Below, piece by piece: positions 32,233 to 34,091 of a stretch of DNA of 34,091 nucleotides. Within the stretch, counting starts at the first letter, position 1, and the number at the start of each line of letters is the position of its first letter. Position numbers and translations under genes: made by a program. Below the pieces are notes generated by a model. That model searched no databases and was not told where the DNA came from. It saw only the letters and a list, made by a program, of their open reading frames with translations. This DNA comes from an uncultured Clostridia bacterium (GTDB lineage Bacteria > Bacillota > Clostridia > Lachnospirales > CAG-274), in contig CANRCU010000002.1 of NCBI GenBank assembly GCA_947629215.1, positions 1 through 34,091 of the forward strand. Reading direction: 5' to 3'.

Positions 32233-33472
32233 TATCCGTTACCTCCCTGCGCATCATGTCATAGGCGCTGACAGGCTGTGACACAGCCACCCTTATATGC
32301 TGCTGCGGATGCGGCGCTTCGGATATGCTTGCCCCGTTTTCGTCATATATTTCTTGTATCTTTTCGGTAAAAAACTTTCCGTCGTGCCGCATAAACTCTA
32401 TTTCTTCGCCTTTGACAAATTTATTCCTCTGTTCTATGAGCGCAAGACCCGTCTGCGGGTCATGATCCAGCACCATACCCACAAAATCATAGGTCCTGAT
32501 ATAACTTGACGTAGTATATATCTGTTCTTTATCCGACGGCTTGCCGAAATAAAAACCCGTTGTAAAGCCGCGGTAGCTTGCCTTTGAAACCTGTTCGAGA
32601 TAAAATTCTTTTCTGCTTTCATACAGTTTTGGGTCTTTCAGATAATCGTCTATTGCTGTCCTGTATGCATTTACGACCGTACCCACATAATAAGAGGTTT
32701 TTATTCTGCCTTCAATTTTCAGGCTTTGTATGCCTGCTTCGACCAGCTGCGGTATAAATTGTATCATGCAAAGGTCTTTGCTGTTAAAAATAAAAGTCCC
32801 GCGTTCCTCTTCAACAATTGGCATATATTCGTTTGGTCTGGTTTTTTCGGTAACAAAATATTCCCAACGGCAAGGATGAGAACATTCGCCCTTATTGGCA
32901 TCTCTGCCGTTAAGATAGTTGCTGAGCAAACATCGCCCCGAATAGCTTATGCACATTGCGCCATGGACAAAAGCCTCTGTTTCAAGCTCATCGGGGATAT
33001 TTTCCGAAAGTGCCTTTATCTCTTTCAAAGAAAGCTCACGCGCTATTACAATTCGTTTTGCGCCAAGGTTTTTCCAGAATAAAGCGGTACGGTAGTTTGT
33101 ATTGTTAGCCTGTGTGCTTATGTGTATATCCAATTCGGGGACTGTTTCTCTTATGACCGAAAAAACACCCGGATCGGCAACAAGCACGGCATCAACATTT
33201 ATTTCTTTTAAAAATCTTGCATAATCGGGCAGTTCGTCAAGGTCTTCGTTATGCGCAAAAATATTGCAGGTCACATAAACTTTTACCCCATGCCTGTGAG
33301 CAAACTCAACACCCTCTTTCATCTGTTCGGGTGTAAAATTTTTTGCCTTTGCGCGCAGACCAAAGCTTGTGCCGCCAAGATAAACCGCATCTGCGCCGTA
33401 AAGCACAGCTATTTTCAGTTTTTCGGGATCGCCTGCGGGTGCAAGCAATTCGATTTTTTTGTTCATATACAT
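32225..33472 (-). CDS. U32-family protein, TrhP-like tRNA hydroxylation factor
   Basis: This 415-residue U32 protein shows LLAPAGDPEKLKIAVLYGAD, ADAVYLGG, and the family signature EAFVHGAMCISYSGRC with the later CSHPCRWEY cysteines. In Bacillus, TrhP1/TrhP2 of this family prepare 5-hydroxyuridine at tRNA position 34, and TrmR (yrrM) methylates it; the genes are adjacent. Here a TrmR-like gene is directly upstream, with the stop TGA touching the ATG, supporting a wobble-uridine modification role. The named collagenase-type activity of older annotations is unlikely. Confidence 0.85.
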   Translation of the reverse strand: MYMNKKIELLAPAGDPEKLKIAVLYGADAVYLGGTSFGLRAKAKNFTPEQMKEGVEFAHRHGVKVYVTCNIFAHNEDLDELPDYARFLKEINVDAVLVADPGVFSVIRETVPELDIHISTQANNTNYRTALFWKNLGAKRIVIARELSLKEIKALSENIPDELETEAFVHGAMCISYSGRCLLSNYLNGRDANKGECSHPCRWEYFVTEKTRPNEYMPIVEEERGTFIFNSKDLCMIQFIPQLVEAGIQSLKIEGRIKTSYYVGTVVNAYRTAIDDYLKDPKLYESRKEFYLEQVSKASYRGFTTGFYFGKPSDKEQIYTTSSYIRTYDFVGMVLDHDPQTGLALIEQRNKFVKGEEIEFMRHDGKFFTEKIQEIYDENGASISEAPHPQQHIRVAVSQPVSAYDMMRREVTDNG

Positions 33473-34033
33473 TCAATCCTCTTTTTTTCGTATTACTGCT
33501 ACTCCATCACCTATTGTCAATATGGCAGAAGTCAGTTTCGGATCATTGCTTATTTCTGTAAGAAATTCATTCATACGCTTATGAATAGTACGCTGACGAC
33601 GCGGTATTTCTTCATATTTCTGCGCTACCCTACCGTCCTGCAATACATCATCAGCCACTATAATACCGCCTTTGCGCAGCATTCGCAAACAATGCGGCAA
33701 AAACTCGATATACTTTCCCTTTGCGGCATCCATAAAAATAAAGTCAAAATTATCGTTCATTTCGGCAAGAACATTTTCCGCATGACCTATCTTCATTGTT
33801 ACCTTATCTTCAACGCCCATTTTTTTGAAGTTTTCTTTTGCTGCCTCTATCATTATGGGGTAACGGTCTATTGTTGTAAGATGTCCGCCGTCTTTCAGAT
33901 AACCGCACATAAAACTTGCCGAAAAGCCGACTGCCATACCTATTTCAAGTATTTTTACGGGCCTCTGCAATGCTTCCGTGTCCTGCATAACATTTCCAGG
34001 GCTTGCGCCCGTCTTCACCGTCCCTTCTGGCAT
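33473..34033 (-). CDS. trmR: TrmR-like tRNA O-methyltransferase with short N-terminus
   Basis: This 186-residue Rossmann methyltransferase of the caffeoyl-CoA-O-MT-like class shows SAM motif LEIGMAVGFSASFM, FDFIFMDAAKGKYIEF, IIVADDVLQDGRVA and ILTIGDGVAVIRKK. Motif order and the neighbouring U32 gene fit TrmR, which methylates 5-hydroxyuridine-34 in tRNA. Only about 26 residues precede motif I, instead of the ~60 of Bacillus YrrM, and they are not similar (PEGTVKTGASPGNVM). A stop lies a few codons upstream, so the 5' end may be truncated, frameshifted, or simply divergent. Confidence in the fold is high, less in completeness. Confidence 0.75.
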   Translation of the reverse strand: MPEGTVKTGASPGNVMQDTEALQRPVKILEIGMAVGFSASFMCGYLKDGGHLTTIDRYPIMIEAAKENFKKMGVEDKVTMKIGHAENVLAEMNDNFDFIFMDAAKGKYIEFLPHCLRMLRKGGIIVADDVLQDGRVAQKYEEIPRRQRTIHKRMNEFLTEISNDPKLTSAILTIGDGVAVIRKKED

Positions 34034-34048
34034 AAGTACACTGTGTTC

Positions 34049-34071
34049 CTGCTTTTCACCTTAAAAAGCAG
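34049..34071 (-). other. Hairpin near the start of the methyltransferase gene
   Basis: CTGCTTTT (34049-34056) pairs with AAAAGCAG (34064-34071), 8 bp with a 7-base loop, 15 bases upstream of the annotated ATG. It may regulate translation or terminate an upstream gene outside the window. The last bases of the window contain no other feature. Confidence 0.3.
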
Positions 34072-34091
34072 TAAAACCTGTTGACCATCCG

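Noticed and set aside
1-34091. CRISPR arrays, tRNA or rRNA genes, insertion sequences
   Set aside because: No spaced direct repeats, cloverleaf-like segments or transposase genes were recognised by eye; a tRNA scan would be needed to be sure.

Overview
The window suggests a low-GC, anaerobic gut-type Clostridia genome. The evidence is Gram-positive Shine-Dalgarno sites (AAGGAGG-like) before most genes, some TTG starts, an SLH/cohesin-type surface protein, and a TrmR/U32 tRNA-modification pair. No rRNA, tRNA or CRISPR was seen. About 27.8 kb is the right-hand part of a temperate tailed-phage prophage whose left end lies outside the window. The remaining ~6.3 kb is host chromosome.

Prophage layout. 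Almost all phage genes are on the minus strand, so read from right to left. The lysogeny module (25118-27751) has a Cro-like regulator facing a plus-strand CI-like repressor, followed by a large serine recombinase that appears to start at AUU. The early operon (25330 down to 9638) encodes regulators, a membrane-anchored lytic transglycosylase, a zinc-ribbon protein, a single-polypeptide Mre11-Rad50 (SbcD-SbcC) fusion, a replication initiator, a DnaC-type loader, a run of small unknown genes, a C-type-lectin/FGE-fold protein with a DGR-like 3' end, a PAPS-reductase-family enzyme, SSB, RecU and a late-type regulator. It ends at a hairpin terminator (about 9512-9560). The late operon begins at 9470 with a ParB-like protein, two TET/JBP-associated (TAGT-type) glycosyltransferases and a radical SAM protein, all tightly coupled. 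These run straight into small terminase, large terminase, portal, a DUF3789 micro-protein, a minor head protein fused to a zinc metallopeptidase, and an XkdF-type protease.

Host part. The prophage appears to sit inside a secreted beta-sandwich protein gene. Only its 3' part (27792-29135) is visible, joined in an open frame to phage DNA and followed by a 46-codon peptide gene. Beyond a hairpin-rich gap lies a minus-strand cluster: a TrmR-like O-methyltransferase, a U32 (TrhP-like) protein, a subtilisin-like protease, and a cohesin-like/SLH surface protein.

How it may fit together. Nearly identical 13-bp sites (CCCC-N5-GGGG type) lie in the early promoter, the early leader and the leader of the late/modification operon, suggesting one repressor controls both. 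The ParB/TAGT/radical SAM block immediately before terminase suggests that phage DNA is hypermodified before or during packaging, by a pathway with no visible hydroxymethylase or TET enzyme. That cassette, the Mre11-Rad50 fusion and the DGR-like target without a visible reverse transcriptase are the most interesting candidates.
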